Origin: Symbiodinium sp. CCMP2592
Taxonomy: Eukaryota; Sar; Dinophyceae; Suessiales; Symbiodiniaceae
Assembly: GCA_905221615.1 (NCBI GenBank)
Contig: CAJNDT010006147.1
Coordinates: 1-64,000 of the forward strand
Direction: 5' to 3'
DNA length: 64,000 nucleotides
The number at the start of each line of letters is the position of its first letter. Position 1 is the first letter of the stretch. The position numbers were made by a program, and so were the translations under genes. Shown here piece by piece: positions 1 through 16,689 of this stretch. The notes below the pieces were generated by a model. That model did not search any database and was not told the origin of the DNA. It worked only from the letters and a program-made list of their open reading frames with translations.

Positions 1-201
1 CAATCCAAAGTTGGTGCCCTCGCGAACACCGACACTAATTGGACCCTTTTGTGGCATGCCTTTAGCTGATGTTGAACCAATTCCTGCGTGGGGTTATGCA
101 GATAGTTGGATTCTATGGAGATCGGAGGTTGTAGAGTCGAAGTACGGGGTTACTGGACAAATGTTCCTAGGCCGCTCAGAAAGGTACGAGAAGATCATAG
201 G
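1..201 (+). CDS. Exon-like segment at the window edge, product unknown
   Basis: An open frame runs from the window edge and reads as ordinary protein (it contains GPFCGMPLADVEPIPAWGYA and WILWRSEVVESKYGVTGQMF). It probably ends at the GT of ATAGGTGG near 202, because the downstream residues look non-coding. It could be an upstream exon of the fragment at 975-1977, but I could not join them. I do not recognise the family. The main support is composition and length of the open frame, so this is tentative. Confidence 0.35.
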
Positions 202-974
202 TGGATGGAGGCTGGGACATTACACTAGATCAACCCATATACTGCACTATGTGGTGTGAGGCATCTAGAAGCATTTGCATTTGTGCACATCTACGATTGC
301 TTCGTGGCCAGTCCACAATGAGTATTCATTGTAAATGCTGTCGGGTGCTCAGTTGCAGCCTTCCACTTCAAAGTGCACACGGTATTGGAGCACCAAGTAA
401 GGGTCCCTAGAAAATGACTTGTATACAGTAGTTGCAAGCATCCACTGTTCTACATATGGATTCTGTAGGGATATAATGTTTAATGGTAGGCAATGCAAGG
501 ATTCCTAATTCTCGGCAGGCTCTCTGCTATCGGCCCTGGACGATCTGTGCAATTATCCCTTCGCAAATCAAGAGAACCATTGAAACTCCTGCATGGTGCC
601 GCGAATCAACCCAGATGCAATTGAAGGACGTGTCACGAAGATAAATTAGCCGATGTTGGATCCAGGGCTGAGGTGTGCATACATCCTGGGTGTTTATAGG
701 CTTTGTTTCTATAGGGGGGTTCTATCTTTTGTTCCAGGGTTGCGGGGCTTCTCCGTTGGAGGGTTAGAGGCTGGTCGTGTTGGGACATCCATATAGGTAT
801 GGTATGTAGAAATAAGATGCTTTATATAGGTTTGTGTTCAAACGACTGGTAGCAAGCTCCTTGAACACATGCAAAAGTTTCTGCGATCCATAGGCATGTG
901 ATGCCGGTGCATGCTTCGGATGACCTGGATTTTGTTATGTGGTTCTTCATGTTTACTATACTGGATCCATCGTC
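202..974. other. Probable intron or spacer, no gene seen
   Basis: No frame here reads convincingly as protein and no ordered repeat is visible. It is probably intronic if the flanking exon-like segments belong to one gene. Confidence 0.3.
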
Positions 975-1977
975 AATCAGATCAATGTCAGCCACGAGAA
1001 GCTGATGTCACCCTACTGTCGATCCATTCCTATATATGGGGAGCCCAAGAAGGGCCGTCGCGCATGTGTGGTGGATGTGACATGGGTACCACTCTCGGAA
1101 GCCAAACCTAACACCTTATGCCTTCTGATCTGTCCCTCTGCCCAATTAACAGCCCAGGTTACCAAAGTGTCCTGGCACATGTGGCACTATGGCGCTTGGA
1201 CACCGAAGCCGCACTGGGCTTGGGCAAATGCAAGTGCCATAAGCCAGCTCTACAAGGGCCCGCTTCGAAACTGGCAACAGTATTGCAAGACTCACCCGGA
1301 CAGAGTTCGCACAAGCCATCGCTATGTCGACAGTCGTGGAGTGAAGCGATTCCATGGGAGCAAGAACCTGAAGCCCACTGAGCACAGTCCTCAGAAACGT
1401 AGCCCTGTAAGTACATGGTGTCAACTACCACAAGGCTCCCAAGTGAGTGGAATGATCAAGTTCCTAGGTCTGTGGTTTGTATGTGCAGGGATTTCATATA
1501 TTGTTGGGATACAGGGATTTGCAACGGCTTTCTAGGGTCTTAAGATAGGGTTGCAATTCTTGCTAGGGCAGGTTATTCCCGAGCAACACCGATAGTTAAG
1601 CCTAGTATCGCTATGCTGAAGGAAGTGTTTGCTCCAAGTGTTACCTTGCCACAATTCTGAAAGAGCCCACTGCTCTCAGGTCCTATAGGTGTTGTCATAT
1701 ATACTATCATAGATAACCCTTTGCCTCTCAGCTCAGGCACTATCCAGCCCCATTCGGGTTGCGCCTGGTGGAGCTCCATGATCAGGTGCTAAGCACACAG
1801 ACAGGCACGCCCCAGCTGCCGGAGGACTTGCCATCGGCCATGGATACCTTTCGTGCGATGAGTTACGATGACAAGTGGGAGGATGCAAGCATGGCTGAAT
1901 GCATCCGGTATGTTCGGGGCGGCACGTGTTTACGAATCCCTGAAGAGTTCCGTCCTTTGCTGCCAACATCTATCTGA
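975..1977 (+). CDS. Two-exon fragment of a dinoflagellate multicopy protein
   Basis: Exon a (about 975-1406) contains YCRSIPIYGEPKKGRRACVV, HMWHYGAWTPKPHWAWANAS and KRFHGSKNLKPTEHSP, and ends at a textbook GTAAGT donor at 1407. Exon b (about 1737 or 1748 to 1977) contains ELHDQVLSTQTGTPQLPEDL, SYDDKWEDASMAECIRYVRG and PEEFRPLLPTSI, then a stop. The style recalls repeated, unnamed Symbiodiniaceae proteins; that is memory, not a search. The exact acceptor of exon b is unclear. A GT at 1908 would cut exon b after ECIR, but the reading continues well to 1977, so I prefer the longer exon. The function is unknown. The gene lies upstream of, and on the same strand as, the gene at 3281, as expected of dinoflagellate unidirectional arrays. 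Confidence 0.5.
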
Positions 1978-3280
1978 GGTATCTTCAGCTCAGATGCATG
2001 CACATAGTGCATGTGCTTTTACAGTACAGTTCGAGTATGAACAAATTCAAGCAAAGGAACTCGGCTTCTGCATTGTACCTTTTTAGCACCTAGGATGTCC
2101 CCTAGGGCCCTAGGGGGGTGTGCTTCTCTTCTAGGGTGACTATGTGACAGCTGACAGCTCTTGGCTTCGACTGCAACCAGCCCGGGCCGCTGGGAGCCGG
2201 GTTCCTCGTAGCATACAATTAGAAGGGAAGTGGTGGGACCAGGCCATTCCAACTTGAGTTTTCGCTGTCTAGATTAGATGACAACATACTTAACATAGGG
2301 TCTTGGATGGTTTGGGTGAAAAAAACCGGGTAATGCCCGTAACCTACCCGTAAACACCCGTAACTTACCTGTAAACACCCGTGACCGCTAAAGAAGAAAC
2401 CTGGTAATTCCTTAACCCGTATTTTTTCAACCCGTATTCTAAGCGTAACCTGCCCGTAAAAGGGCGTAACCAACCCATAAAATTTTATGGGTTATTCTAG
2501 TGCTAAATCATAGAGATTATCACCCAGCTTCCCCAACTCTTCATCGCACGTGTTGGGGTTGGGGTCGGACTCTCTGTTATGAAGTCCAGATAGGCCGTGT
2601 GTCTTGGAATCGCAACCCAGGTTTGACATATCCCGACTCCTTTGTAGTTACATCAAGTAACATGATGTTATACCTTCTTCCCTAAGCAGTAGCATGATGT
2701 TATACCTTCTTCCTAAGCAGTAGCATCACCTCTGAACAGGGTGGATCTTCTTCCCTATAGATTGCACATGCTACAATGGAGTATACCTTGGGTTCGATAC
2801 AGTTCGCAAACTATATATGCATGTTGGAGCCTGGTCCGACAAAGTTGCAATGGATTGCATACAAGCTCGTCCGTGCCATAAACTGGTTTGCTGTCATGCA
2901 GGAACATGTGCAAGCAGCCTCAAACTGTTCGACCCGGTTTGCCGCTGATTGCCACCGTGTAGCACACCTTTGGAGTTCTTGAGGTTGGTCCTGCCAGGGT
3001 CATACTCGTGATAGCCACCTTTTGAGCTCTAGCACCTGCTCGTTGCCTATCCTGTGGGCCCTGCAATTCACTTGCTCGCTTGTGATGACAGCGCCCGGAC
3101 ATGATAACAGGCTTGCTTCCAGAAAGTGGAGCTGCTCCGAGCTACGCGAGGGGCTAACGCAGGTCCTGACCGAAGGAAACAACCCTGATGAGATCCGTGC
3201 TCTTGAGGTGACGGGCTCAACACATGTACAAGTTCGATCATCGCTTCACGCGACTGTGTTAATGTCTTCCGGCTTTGATT
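1978..3280. other. Spacer with ACCCGTAA-type repeats and a short tandem duplication
   Basis: Positions 2325-2490 hold degenerate repeats built on CCCGTAA with variable 7-15 bp spacing. A 32-bp unit is duplicated at about 2659-2726 (CATGATGTTATACC starts at 2661 and 2693). An open frame around 3110-3208 containing SELREGLTQVLTEGNNPDEI may be a 5' exon of the next gene, but I could not join it. Confidence 0.4.
2325..2490 (+). repeat. Degenerate CCCGTAA minisatellite
   Basis: CCCGTAA or CCCGTAT recurs at least eight times within about 165 bp, interrupted by AAACACC and similar joins. It differs by substitution from the CCCTAAA tracts further right. A similar but shorter AACCCGGTA-type patch is at 16530-16580. 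Confidence 0.55.
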
Positions 3281-8332
<5,052 letters not shown>

Positions 8333-9920
8333 AGCTCGTGACGCCTGGTGCATGAGCCGTCCGATTATGGTTTTCTGTGCGCTCTTTCGCATAGAATAAT
8401 TTTGCAAACCCTCGGCTGGCTGCAGCTATCGTTTTGACTTGAAAGATCTCCAACTCTAAATAGCCCCAGCCCCCTTATGTTGCCATGCAGACTGTGGCAC
8501 AGCATGCATCTGTAGTGCAATTGCGAGTCGGCCATAGCTGCAGCAGCTGCCTGAGCAAGGAGAGTTTGTTCTGCGAAGGGCCCTAGAGCAGAGCCCTAAG
8601 CTACAGCTGATCCTCGCAAGTCAGTTCCCATCAAGATGCCTCCGAGCGATTTATGAAAGAAGCAAAACACTGCATCGATACAGTTTGCCCTCTTTCATGC
8701 TAGACGTCTACAGAGCAGTGTGAACAGATTGTGAACACGCCAGGTCATGGCCCAGTGGCTCGTCGCATGGCGCAGAACGTCGGCAATGGAGCTCGATCCT
8801 TAGAAAGCTTGTGGACCCCCTTGTAGTTTATGTAATTTGCCCCATACAACCCGTCTGTAGAGTGATAAAGCTTAAACTGACCAACGAAGTGAACCATACT
8901 GAAGCAACCTTTTGCTAGCCAGTACTTTATCTGTTGTATTAGAGGGCTGCATACTGTGCTTCGAGTGTGTGAAATTGGAGGTTAGCTGTTGAAAGTTTCG
9001 TGATTGTGTCGTTCTGCCGCACATGAATATGATGACTCACTTTCAACAGCAGTGTAAGACCCTGTAGACTGCTCCTACACTGAGGGGGGGAAGGCTCCAA
9101 TGCTTTAGGTCAACAATACTTTCAAAGTTGTGTGGACCGGTGGGAACAGCTGAACCTTCAGGACCCTACGATCAGTCATGCGTGTTTATAAGCTAATCAG
9201 CAGTCTTGAAATGCAGCACAAGCCTCTTCAGCAACATGTGGTGAAAACTCCCCTGCCCCCATCGAACCAAACTGAGAGGGATGTACGGATGTATATGTGT
9301 GCTACGTGTGTCTTATATGTGTGTAGGTGCAATAAGTAGGCGCATCTATATGTATGTAGATCTATATGCGATGCACTGTAAAAGTGTGCGGATACAGAAA
9401 GAGTTTATTAAGGATGCCAGATAGAAGGGGAACAGACACTGATGTATGTTGGTACAGTCCTACAATGCCAGCATCATACCTTTCTTATGCAGGGATAATC
9501 CCACCTAAGCCCGATAGAGCCACTATGAAACCATGCAATACAACTCAGTACTTCTGTGGCAGGAACTATAGCGCATGTCTCGAGATGTTACTAGATTCCA
9601 CTGAAAGCTCGCTGCCACCCCCATCGTTCATGCTGCTGTCCAGTCATGAAGTGCCAACAGTCGGTATCCTTTTGTTTTCCAGTACTTCTTTGCATGGTGT
9701 GAGGACATTGTATCGACACTGGTGAGCATTCGTAGAGACCTCTCGGTCTGTGCATCTGCAGTAGGTATAAACGGTATAAATGTATGCTGTATATAGTGGC
9801 ATCGTTTGTATATATACAGTGTGCTTAGACATAGGAACATGAAGGATGCACATACATGGGCTTAACTTCCTCGTCTTAAAGATCCATAGATTGCTAAGAA
9901 GTATTGCTCCTGCTGGTGCA
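8333..9920. other. Intergenic spacer
   Basis: I see no coding segment that I can defend. The 119-codon open frame at 9366-9725 has poor composition. A short inverted repeat (GCTGTTGAAAGT near 8983 and ACTTTCAACAGC near 9041) could form a stem. No start signal or polyadenylation signal is recognisable; dinoflagellates generally lack TATA boxes and AATAAA. Confidence 0.4.
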
Positions 9921-10844
9921 ATGGCTTCCAGCAGTGGCTTGTCGACGAGCGATGAGACGACCGATGACGAGCTGTTGGACTTGCTGTCATGCCACCGCTC
10001 AGAGCCGGGGCATGGAATTTGTGGTTTCATTTTCAGGTAGCTTAACCCATATATGTTTATTCAACCTAGCACGGGTAGCATGGTTGACTATACTGGGGTG
10101 GCATTGACCCATTACACTACCTGTCTGCTATGTTACTTGTGTGATGTTCTTCGTCTAGGTGTGGTATTGCCTATATAGCCGTATGTGCTGTTTGTTTCGC
10201 ACCAAATACAACGTCATATGGCGAAGATTTGAATATTACTGGTACGATCCCAAATAGGAAGACTAGCGACCAAGTGTTTCACTGTATGCAGGCTTCCAGA
10301 TTGGAGGGGTGACCGGATGGGCCCAGTCCTGAACATTTGATTTACAAATTGCTTCGTGGGACTGCATTCTGCATAGCTCCTGTTCTTAGTCGGATGTTAA
10401 GTTCCTATAAACATTGATGGCTGGAACACTTAGAATGTGTTTTACGAATAGGGCGCTTGCAAATGAATGCCAATTTATCTTATGTTACAATAAACGGATC
10501 TACACTTCTGTAGCCTAGCCCATGCTAGCCTCCGATGGACCTAGGCCAACCACACCGACCGGATGTATTGAACTCTATATAGTCTGCACATCCTCAAACC
10601 CGATCCAGGCCGAACCAAAGCTTCAACAACAAATAACTTCTCAGGCCCCATGGCAATCCTCAGTCCTGAATCGGCAGCCTCCGCAGAAGTCTGTGTACGT
10701 ACTATCCCGGCACTTGTGTAGTGTTCGCAGGAAGTAGCAATGTAGTATATCCGGTTGATATGCTTGATTGAGCTATGACGTCATTACGGTTATTGTCTCG
10801 TCTATCAGACTGGTGTACATCTCTACATGTCTCTATATATGTAT

Positions 10845-10882
<38 letters not shown>

Positions 10883-11613
10883 GTATATAATATATAGATA
10901 CAGATGTATGTTTGAATATATATATATATATACACCTATTTATTGATATCTATATATATATATATTGTATATGAATAAATAAGTCTACTACACATGTCTA
11001 GACCACTCGACAACTCAGGAAGCCCTTGGCCCATATGCATGGCAAGCCAGCCGCTGCGAACAAAGGAACGTGACTTCCGAACAGGAGTGTGGTGAACACA
11101 GGAAATCTCGCAACCTAGCCGGCCTGGACCTATCACTTGCCTCCTTGCCTCGTACTGCTAGCGCTCTTGAGGCTATATCACTGAATCAGAGGTTGCACTT
11201 GCGACTGCCCAGAAAGATCGGGACACCTGGCATGGTACTAAGGCATGCGATCGAGGTTTTCGAGGATCTTCACAGTCGAAGGAAACCCATGTCCTTCAAG
11301 TTCGGGTTCACGCATGATCCAGTGTTTCGGTGGGCGAACCCGACCTATGGCTATGCAGTGTGTGTGCAGAAGTACGATAGGATGGACATCCTTTATGATG
11401 CGAGTGATGCTGTGGGACCTGGGTTCCTGGAAGCCGCATTGGTGAATCTTTACAAAGGTCACTGGGAAAGCAACGGGCAGCTACATACGCATGGCATGTA
11501 TTTGTTTTGGGGTATAGTCTGGTGTAGGTTATTCGAACACATGGAAGCAATTTGTGTAAGTATCTGTACCTGATTCCCGATAAGGTGCGACTATAGACAC
11601 ACACACATACATG

Positions 11614-11648
<35 letters not shown>

Positions 11649-12425
11649 TCACATGCACTTATATACGTTCATATCTGTACTTATGTTCATATGTTCATAT
11701 GTATCTGTACAATATATGTATGTGTGTATATACATATGTCGCAGTGCTGTGATCTCAGGCTGTGCCTGCACCATATGTGTATAGTTAGACATGTATATAC
11801 ATATATATGTACATATATATGTATTTATACATGCAGATACATATGTCTACACACACACACACACTCATGCCAAGCGATGTGTGGCTGTTCGTGCAGTGCC
11901 TAACTGTTCTTGGTTTCTCTCACATACGTAACATATAGATACTTTCTACACATGAGCATGCCCCTAAAACCAAATGTGTTGTTTGTCATATCTCTGAACC
12001 CCAGCATTGCTACAAGCCAATACGAACAACTCCTTTGACTTTCTAAGACTGTTGTAATTGTCAAGGTTTGATATATTAATATTAATATTAATACTAATAC
12101 TAATATATGTATATATATATCTCTACAGATAGCATATGTAGAGATACATGCTCATTTTAACTCGTTGACCATATATACCTGAATAATACAAGTCGTGATG
12201 TGGGCCTATTTGGATTTCGTCTGGTATGTGAGCCTAGAACTACATATCCCGGTTGTTGCTCTTCGTAGTTAAAGCTCGAATGACCTCGTTTCAGGACGAA
12301 GTGGCTGCCACAACGAGAACCTGGGTGGGGACACGATGCCGAAAAATGCAAGCTTGAGTGGGCCGTACTTTACATATGTCGTTTCCAGATCTTTCAAGCA
12401 TCCGCCGCCGATGAAAGGATTGTAG
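9921..12425 (+). CDS. Complete three-exon gene, 200 aa, dinoflagellate multicopy family
   Basis: Exons 9921-10036, 11102-11457 and 12295-12425 join in frame (603 nt, 200 codons plus TAG). The start is the ATG opening MASSSGLSTSDETTDDELLD. Both introns begin GT and end AG (TTTTCAG|GTAGCT, ACACAG|GAAATC, ACAAAG|GTCACT, TTTCAG|GACGAA). Key motifs are K105-FGFTHDPVFRW, YGYAVCVQKYD, FLEAALVNLY (E149), the third-exon GCHNENLGGDTMP, and a C-terminal YFTYVVSRSFKHPPP. I recognise this as a family present in many copies in Symbiodiniaceae. The pattern K-x-G-x-T...R-W, then E-A-A-L, resembles the core of GIY-YIG nucleases (catalytic Arg and Glu), but that is only an inference. The introns hold AT and AC microsatellites. 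Confidence 0.72.
10037..11101 (+). other. Intron 1 of the 200-aa gene, with (TA)n tracts
   Basis: The intron is about 1.07 kb and GT-AG. It contains (TA)n runs at 10846-10878 and 10915-10965. No other coding sequence is seen. A minus-strand open frame over the TA runs is an artefact. Confidence 0.6.
11458..12294 (+). other. Intron 2 of the 200-aa gene, with AT/AC microsatellites
   Basis: This GT-AG intron contains AC, TA and GT dinucleotide runs at 11597-11650, degenerate ATGTATAC sequence to 11880, and an ATTAAT trinucleotide-like patch near 12075-12105. Confidence 0.6.
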
Positions 12426-12719
12426 CCTCTGTAGTCTCAGTGAAATATTCAAACCTCGTCGATGCTCTTACAATGTCTGTCAGAAGGCACAGCCATGCCA
12501 ATTCGTGGTGGTTTGACTGCTGTGTGGACCACAAGTTATATTAATTCGCTGAAAGGGTGTGCAATGCATGCTTTGCGGACGACAACAGGACTGGTCGCAA
12601 AAGTCTCGTTCAGCCATGCTTGCTACATGCATTCTCTGTTTTCAGTGACAGCATTCTGAAAGCGCATCCAGTGCATTGAAGCAGTGCTTTGAAACAATAT
12701 AAACCAGTCATGATGAGGC

Positions 12720-14465
12720 ATGACATGTTCATGTGAGCTACCGTCCGAGGCCAGCTGCACCTCGCAGATCGAGTTCGCACGGGCGATGACTGAGCAGTTT
12801 GGAGAAGAGGCTGTAGCCGAAGCAGGTGTTCGTGAATGGGCCACGTCAGGCCTCTGCAACTCTGAGCGTGATGTGCAGCGAGTTATCAAGCGGCAAGGCT
12901 TGAGATTGGAGCTGGAATTCGCCAGGATGCAATTAGGGGCGGGGCTTTGCATAGATTGGATTCGCCCGATGACGTGGTTGAAGTACATAGTTGACCACAA
13001 CCTTTGGTTCCATTTGGCAGGTTTGTCATTTCCAAATCTTCAGCAATGCCAGATCACGTGGTCTGGCTTCTGGAGCAGGTATTTTCAGCTGCACCCCGAT
13101 TTCGTGAAGCCTGGCTTTGATGCTGAGAACACAGCAGCCGTGTACATACACGGCGATGAAGGCAGAACCCTGAAAAAGAGTGCGCTGATGATCATGGGAA
13201 TACAATCCTGCCTGGGCTTTGGTTGTTCAGTCAATGGGCGGACGAGAAAAGAAGCAGCCAACAGTGAGAGCAGCTGGCAAGTCAACTATGCTGGGCATTC
13301 TTATACGACGAGGTTTGTCACGAACATAATGTCCAAGACTATCACTGAGTCTTCTTTCGATGGAGCCTGCAGCGAGTTGAGTGAAGACCTGTCTCGGTGT
13401 CTGTTGACTGGTTACACTTCGGGAGGAGTCACCTATCGGCTCTGTGTCATCGCATGCAAAGGAGACTGGCCGTTCCTAATTCGCGCAGGCCATTTCACGA
13501 GACACTTTTCGCGAGGTGTAAAGAAGTTGGGCAATGAAGCTCACGGAAAAGGGGTTTGCCATTTATGCATGGCTGGAACCGAAAACTACCCAGCAGAGGA
13601 GTGTGGCTACACAGACTCGCAGTGGCTGAAAACCATTCCAGCACCCCCGCCATGGCAGGCAACACCTCCAATGCTGAGATTTTTGCCCCACTCGAATACA
13701 GACCCTGGCACTTTCTATCAACCAGACTTATGGCACACAGTGCACTTGGGAGTTGGAAAGTCCTTTGCAGCTTCCTGCATAATCATGCTGATTCTCACGT
13801 TGCCTGCTTTGACTTGTTTGACAATGGACTTTAGGTGGGATGCTATCACACAAGAGTATTTGTCGTGGTGCAAGGCTGCCAAGAGACAGCCTTTCGTGAC
13901 CAAAATTGGAGCGAGTATGGTTAACTACGGGCAGAGCACAGGCGCGCTTGGTGGATGGCACAAAGGTGTGCTGACTACAAACCTTTTGCTTTGGTTGGAA
14001 AGCATTTTACGCCGACACACGAATCTGGGTGACAACAGAATCCTGATGGCCTTTCGTGCTGCAGAATGTCTCAACAGCATGTTCAGTTTCTTGTACAGTG
14101 CTGGGGTCTTTCTGTCCATGAGTGAAGCGACTTATGTTAGTCGACGAGGGCTTCTCTTTTTGAGATGCTACACTGAGCTTGCTCGAATATACTTTCAGGC
14201 AGAGTCACCCGGGCAATTTCCGTTGATCCCGAAATTACATTCCATGGACCACATCATGCTCAAAGTCCATTTTCAAGCAAGGCAGCATGGCTTCGCCATG
14301 AATCCTCTGGCCACGGGCTGCCAGCAAGACGAAGACGTGGTGGGAAGGGTATCCAGAGTTTCACGCCGAGTCTCGATTCGGAGTGTAATTAGCAGAACGT
14401 TTGAACGTTATTTAGCCGCCTGCTTTGCTGTGTGGCGCAAATCTGGCCTGTTGATAACTGTTTGA
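12720..14465 (+). CDS. 581-aa dinoflagellate-expanded protein, transposase-like motifs
   Basis: This uninterrupted 581-codon frame (ATG at 12720, TGA at 14463) is the longest real gene in the window. The length and order match a family I remember as very abundant in Symbiodiniaceae genomes. Visible motifs are REWATSGLCNSERDVQRVIK (about 38-57), YIHGDEGRTLKKSAL, a Cys pair C280-HL-C283, D336-LWHTVHLGVGK with H339, KLHSMDHIMLKV and CQQDEDVVGRVSRVSRR (D537, E538, D539). The D-x2-H-x3-L-G pattern and the late acidic triplet resemble elements of CACTA/Plavaka-type DDE transposases with an RNase-H-like fold. This is inference from spacing, not a search. No terminal inverted repeats were found next to it. 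The lack of introns, unlike its neighbours, also fits a mobile or retro-copied origin. Confidence 0.75.
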   Translation: MTCSCELPSEASCTSQIEFARAMTEQFGEEAVAEAGVREWATSGLCNSERDVQRVIKRQGLRLELEFARMQLGAGLCIDWIRPMTWLKYIVDHNLWFHLAGLSFPNLQQCQITWSGFWSRYFQLHPDFVKPGFDAENTAAVYIHGDEGRTLKKSALMIMGIQSCLGFGCSVNGRTRKEAANSESSWQVNYAGHSYTTRFVTNIMSKTITESSFDGACSELSEDLSRCLLTGYTSGGVTYRLCVIACKGDWPFLIRAGHFTRHFSRGVKKLGNEAHGKGVCHLCMAGTENYPAEECGYTDSQWLKTIPAPPPWQATPPMLRFLPHSNTDPGTFYQPDLWHTVHLGVGKSFAASCIIMLILTLPALTCLTMDFRWDAITQEYLSWCKAAKRQPFVTKIGASMVNYGQSTGALGGWHKGVLTTNLLLWLESILRRHTNLGDNRILMAFRAAECLNSMFSFLYSAGVFLSMSEATYVSRRGLLFLRCYTELARIYFQAESPGQFPLIPKLHSMDHIMLKVHFQARQHGFAMNPLATGCQQDEDVVGRVSRVSRRVSIRSVISRTFERYLAACFAVWRKSGLLITV

Positions 14466-16500
14466 TACCGTGGGTTATGTGGGAATTCTAGCCTGGTTCA
14501 CATCCCTACGTAAACATGCCAATATAAACATGTGTAGATGGGTATGTGTATCTATATATTTAGATATGTCTAGTCGCATACATTGATACACATGCATGTG
14601 CATGTGCATTGACATACAACGGCATGTACACATTCACCCATCCTGGCATAATTGAATCATGCATGTGATTATTTCTTGTTATGTACACAGACACATGTGT
14701 CCAGATATGCACACAACACATACACACGCACATGCGTATGTACGTGCATGTGTATGTGCATCCGAGCACACAAACACATGTATACAAGCATATAAGGGCA
14801 TATATATATATACACATGCATATTCATGTATGCATGTACACCCATATACAGATCTAGATAAAGACATAGGTATAGTTATAGATATAAAAATACATATATA
14901 TACACACACATCTATATATCTATATATATATGTATATGCATGTAGATCGAGATATAGATCTGCATGTATATCACACATGCATGTGTATATACATACCTAT
15001 ACATACATACTCTTGCGAATGCCTAGTAGCATACATTCGATCCTGTGTATCTACATACCTATGTGCTACCTTTATACCGTCAAGTTCATACCCATCTACC
15101 TACCTATGTACCGACCTACTTGGACACATGCATATGTTCATCCTGCATACATACTTAAACAAATCGATGATTATGCAGTGCCAACATCTAGCACATTCAC
15201 ACTGTATATACATATATACATGCATGAATACAACAAACAAACATACGTATCCACAACAGTTCACACCTACATGCATACACATAAACACAGGTCAAACATA
15301 TATATATATATATATACATATTTATATGCATGTTCACACACACACACACATATATATATATATGTTTTTCCTCACATGTAGTCATTTGCCATACATGTGT
15401 GCACACACATGCACACATGTATGCACACATGTAAACAGACACGCACATGCACATACATGATACGTACACACTTACTCAAGATCTTTAATTATATATATAT
15501 ATATACTGTATATGTTGGTATCTAAACATGTAAAACGTGTACACGAATGCATACAGAATGTCATTATTTCACTCACTCGCCCGAGCAAGGATCTCGCCCC
15601 TGTAACGTGTTTTAAATTAATGTCATGCCTGTTTCTATATATGCCAGTCCCATCTCTATGCATTCAGTTGTTTTCACACAGTCTTTCAGCCAGTCAATGA
15701 CGGGTATCCCCTCGTGAATCACTTTATCCATTCATGCTATGTGACCACCATTTTACCTTGCACGCTCCAGTTCAGACATCAGTCCGTCTATGGATGTTTG
15801 AGTTTTCGCAGGTCCCACTCACTCATGCAGCAATGTGTTCGCTCCATTGCAGTTCCTTCCATTGACTGTCACTTCACGTCCTCCTATATATGTACACATG
15901 TGTTTATATATACATGTACATAAATACCTATACATACCACTTGTTAATCATGTACATAGATACTCGAAGTTGGCTTCATCATGATATTTCATGTCCTACC
16001 ATGCCAATTTAATGTACGACTCGCCATGGAGCTTTACTGACGATTGCATTCGTCCCATCCTATCATACCTTTTTATGTGCGTTCATGCGGGTATGCCCGC
16101 ATGAACTATGATACCTCCATCCTTTCCAGGTCCTCTTTCTTCCTTCGTTGGATTTGTTCGTCAAAATACTTCATTTCATGATTTCGTTCTTCTCATCAAT
16201 ACACACTTGCCTGTGCACACATAGTATAAGGCATGCCTACAGTATGTAAACCGAAGAAGAATCAATGGGCCAAGAGTCTACAATTGGCATGGCCGCTGGA
16301 GCTGCACGACGCCGAGCGATAACATGGGAGGCATTGGGGTGTTCGGGGTGTTCAGGGGTGCTTGAGCTGGATTCCACTTCCGGTTCAGGGGATGCTTATG
16401 CTTGAATTAGGCATGGCTTGCAGGTGGCATATGGGACAACTGACTCCATCTTTCGTTATCTTGCTAGCAAGCCACAGCCATTGAGCCCAACATGGCTCCA
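14466..16500. repeat. Degenerate ATACATATGTAC/CACA microsatellite belt
   Basis: About 14540-15500 is made of interspersed ATAC, ACAC, TATA and ATGC short repeats with no fixed period. From 15500 to 16500 it is less repetitive. Long open frames here read as YIYIYIY or THTHTH and are not genes. A similar belt occurs at 52260-53100. Confidence 0.7.
16081..16106. repeat. Perfect 11-bp hairpin with a 4-nt loop
   Basis: GTTCATGCGGG, loop TATG, CCCGCATGAAC. It is isolated in non-coding DNA and there is no T-run to suggest a bacterial-type terminator. Confidence 0.8.
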
Positions 16501-16689
16501 AGTAAACAACCCCCGAATCCTATACTAGAAAAAACCCGGTATTTTTTTAAGACCCCTGGTTGTGCTTCAAATAACCCGGTGATTCCAAGCAACCCAAGAA
16601 ATGGTAGGGAACGGTGTTAGCGGGTAGGGTTTAGGGCCTAGGGTTTGGGCTTTAAGGTTTAGGGCCTAGGGTTTGGGCTTTAGGGTTTA

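Noticed and set aside
9366..9725. 119-codon plus-strand frame between genes
   Set aside because: Low-quality composition and no link to either neighbouring gene.
14659..15469. Frames up to 240 codons rich in Y, I, H and T
   Set aside because: They translate the AC/AT microsatellite belt; open on both strands.
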